Positions 7,222-7,260 of a stretch of 7,260 bases of DNA are shown one piece after another. How positions within the stretch are numbered: the first letter of the stretch is position 1; each line of letters starts with the position of its first letter. The notes under the pieces were generated by a model that ran no database searches, was not told the DNA's origin, and saw only the letters and a program-made list of their open reading frames with translations. Location: positions 1 through 7,260 of the forward strand of contig JASLED010000099.1 of the NCBI GenBank assembly GCA_030151255.1, in the 5' to 3' direction. This DNA comes from Flavobacterium sp. (lineage in GTDB: Bacteria; Bacteroidota; Bacteroidia; Flavobacteriales; Flavobacteriaceae). The position numbers and the translations under genes were made by a program.

Positions 7222-7260
7222 AAAACCAAGTTAAAACATGTCTAAATATCTTAGCTAAAA
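7135..7260. mobile_element. Terminus of an IS21-type insertion sequence (body beyond window)
   Basis: From 7135 the sequence changes to multiple copies of a GGTGGTCA/GGTGATCAC...CCGGAATT motif (minus-strand reading). This is the multiple terminal repeat style known for IS21-family elements (istA/istB). The end begins TGAAATTGACC on the plus strand, so it carries the 5'-TG/CA-3' tip typical of the family. The element interrupts the gene at 5905-7134, and its body must lie to the right. No transposase gene is recognisable in the 40 bases left after the repeats; the ATG at 7238 meets a stop after six codons. The family assignment is from memory of the repeat type, and the exact junction is uncertain by a few bases because CCAG at 7131-7134 resembles the repeat's CCGG. 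Confidence 0.68.

Noticed and set aside
7160..7258. Minus-strand open frame running from the window edge through the IS repeats
   Set aside because: It translates mostly repeat DNA (RWSISPELGDHF) and gives no recognisable istB tail; too short to call as a gene.
7238..7260. Possible transposase start at ATG 7238
   Set aside because: The frame reads MSKYLS and stops at 7256-7258, so it is not an istA start.

Overview
The window looks like chromosomal DNA from a Bacteroidetes species, most likely a member of the Flavobacteriia. The DNA is visibly AT-rich. Promoter-like elements fit the Bacteroidetes TAnnTTTG type, genes start without clear Shine-Dalgarno sequences, and one protein ends in a type IX secretion (T9SS/Por) sorting domain.

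Layout. Positions 1-1270 (minus) hold the first 423 codons of a secreted subtilisin-like (S8) protease whose C-terminus lies outside the window. Positions 1271-1507 are a regulatory gap with a good Bacteroidetes promoter and two related inverted repeats. Positions 1508-3511 (minus) encode a second, complete S8 protease, a tandem paralogue of the first, with signal peptide, intact catalytic residues and T9SS sorting domain. Positions 3512-3740 are a divergent promoter region. Positions 3741-5843 (plus) encode a lipoprotein M3 metallopeptidase of the peptidyl-dipeptidase Dcp/oligopeptidase A type. A 46-bp perfect palindrome at 5853-5898 acts as a shared terminator between this gene and a converging reading frame. 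Positions 5905-7134 (minus) are the C-terminal part of a probable surface or secreted protein with Ig-like repeats. Its 5' end is cut off at about 7134/7135 by what looks like the end of an IS21-type insertion sequence, which continues beyond 7260.

How the genes may work together (inference). Two exported endoproteases could cut proteins outside the cell, and the envelope-anchored M3 peptidase could trim the resulting peptides to dipeptides. The two S8 genes each have their own promoter and the M3 gene is divergent, so this is a neighbourhood rather than one operon. I found no CRISPR array, tRNA, rRNA, defence cassette or clearly new system. The most unusual items are the IS-truncated gene with an artefactual GTG start inside the IS repeats, the A-B-B-A repeat layout of that IS end, and the repeated inverted motif around the promoter of the first protease.
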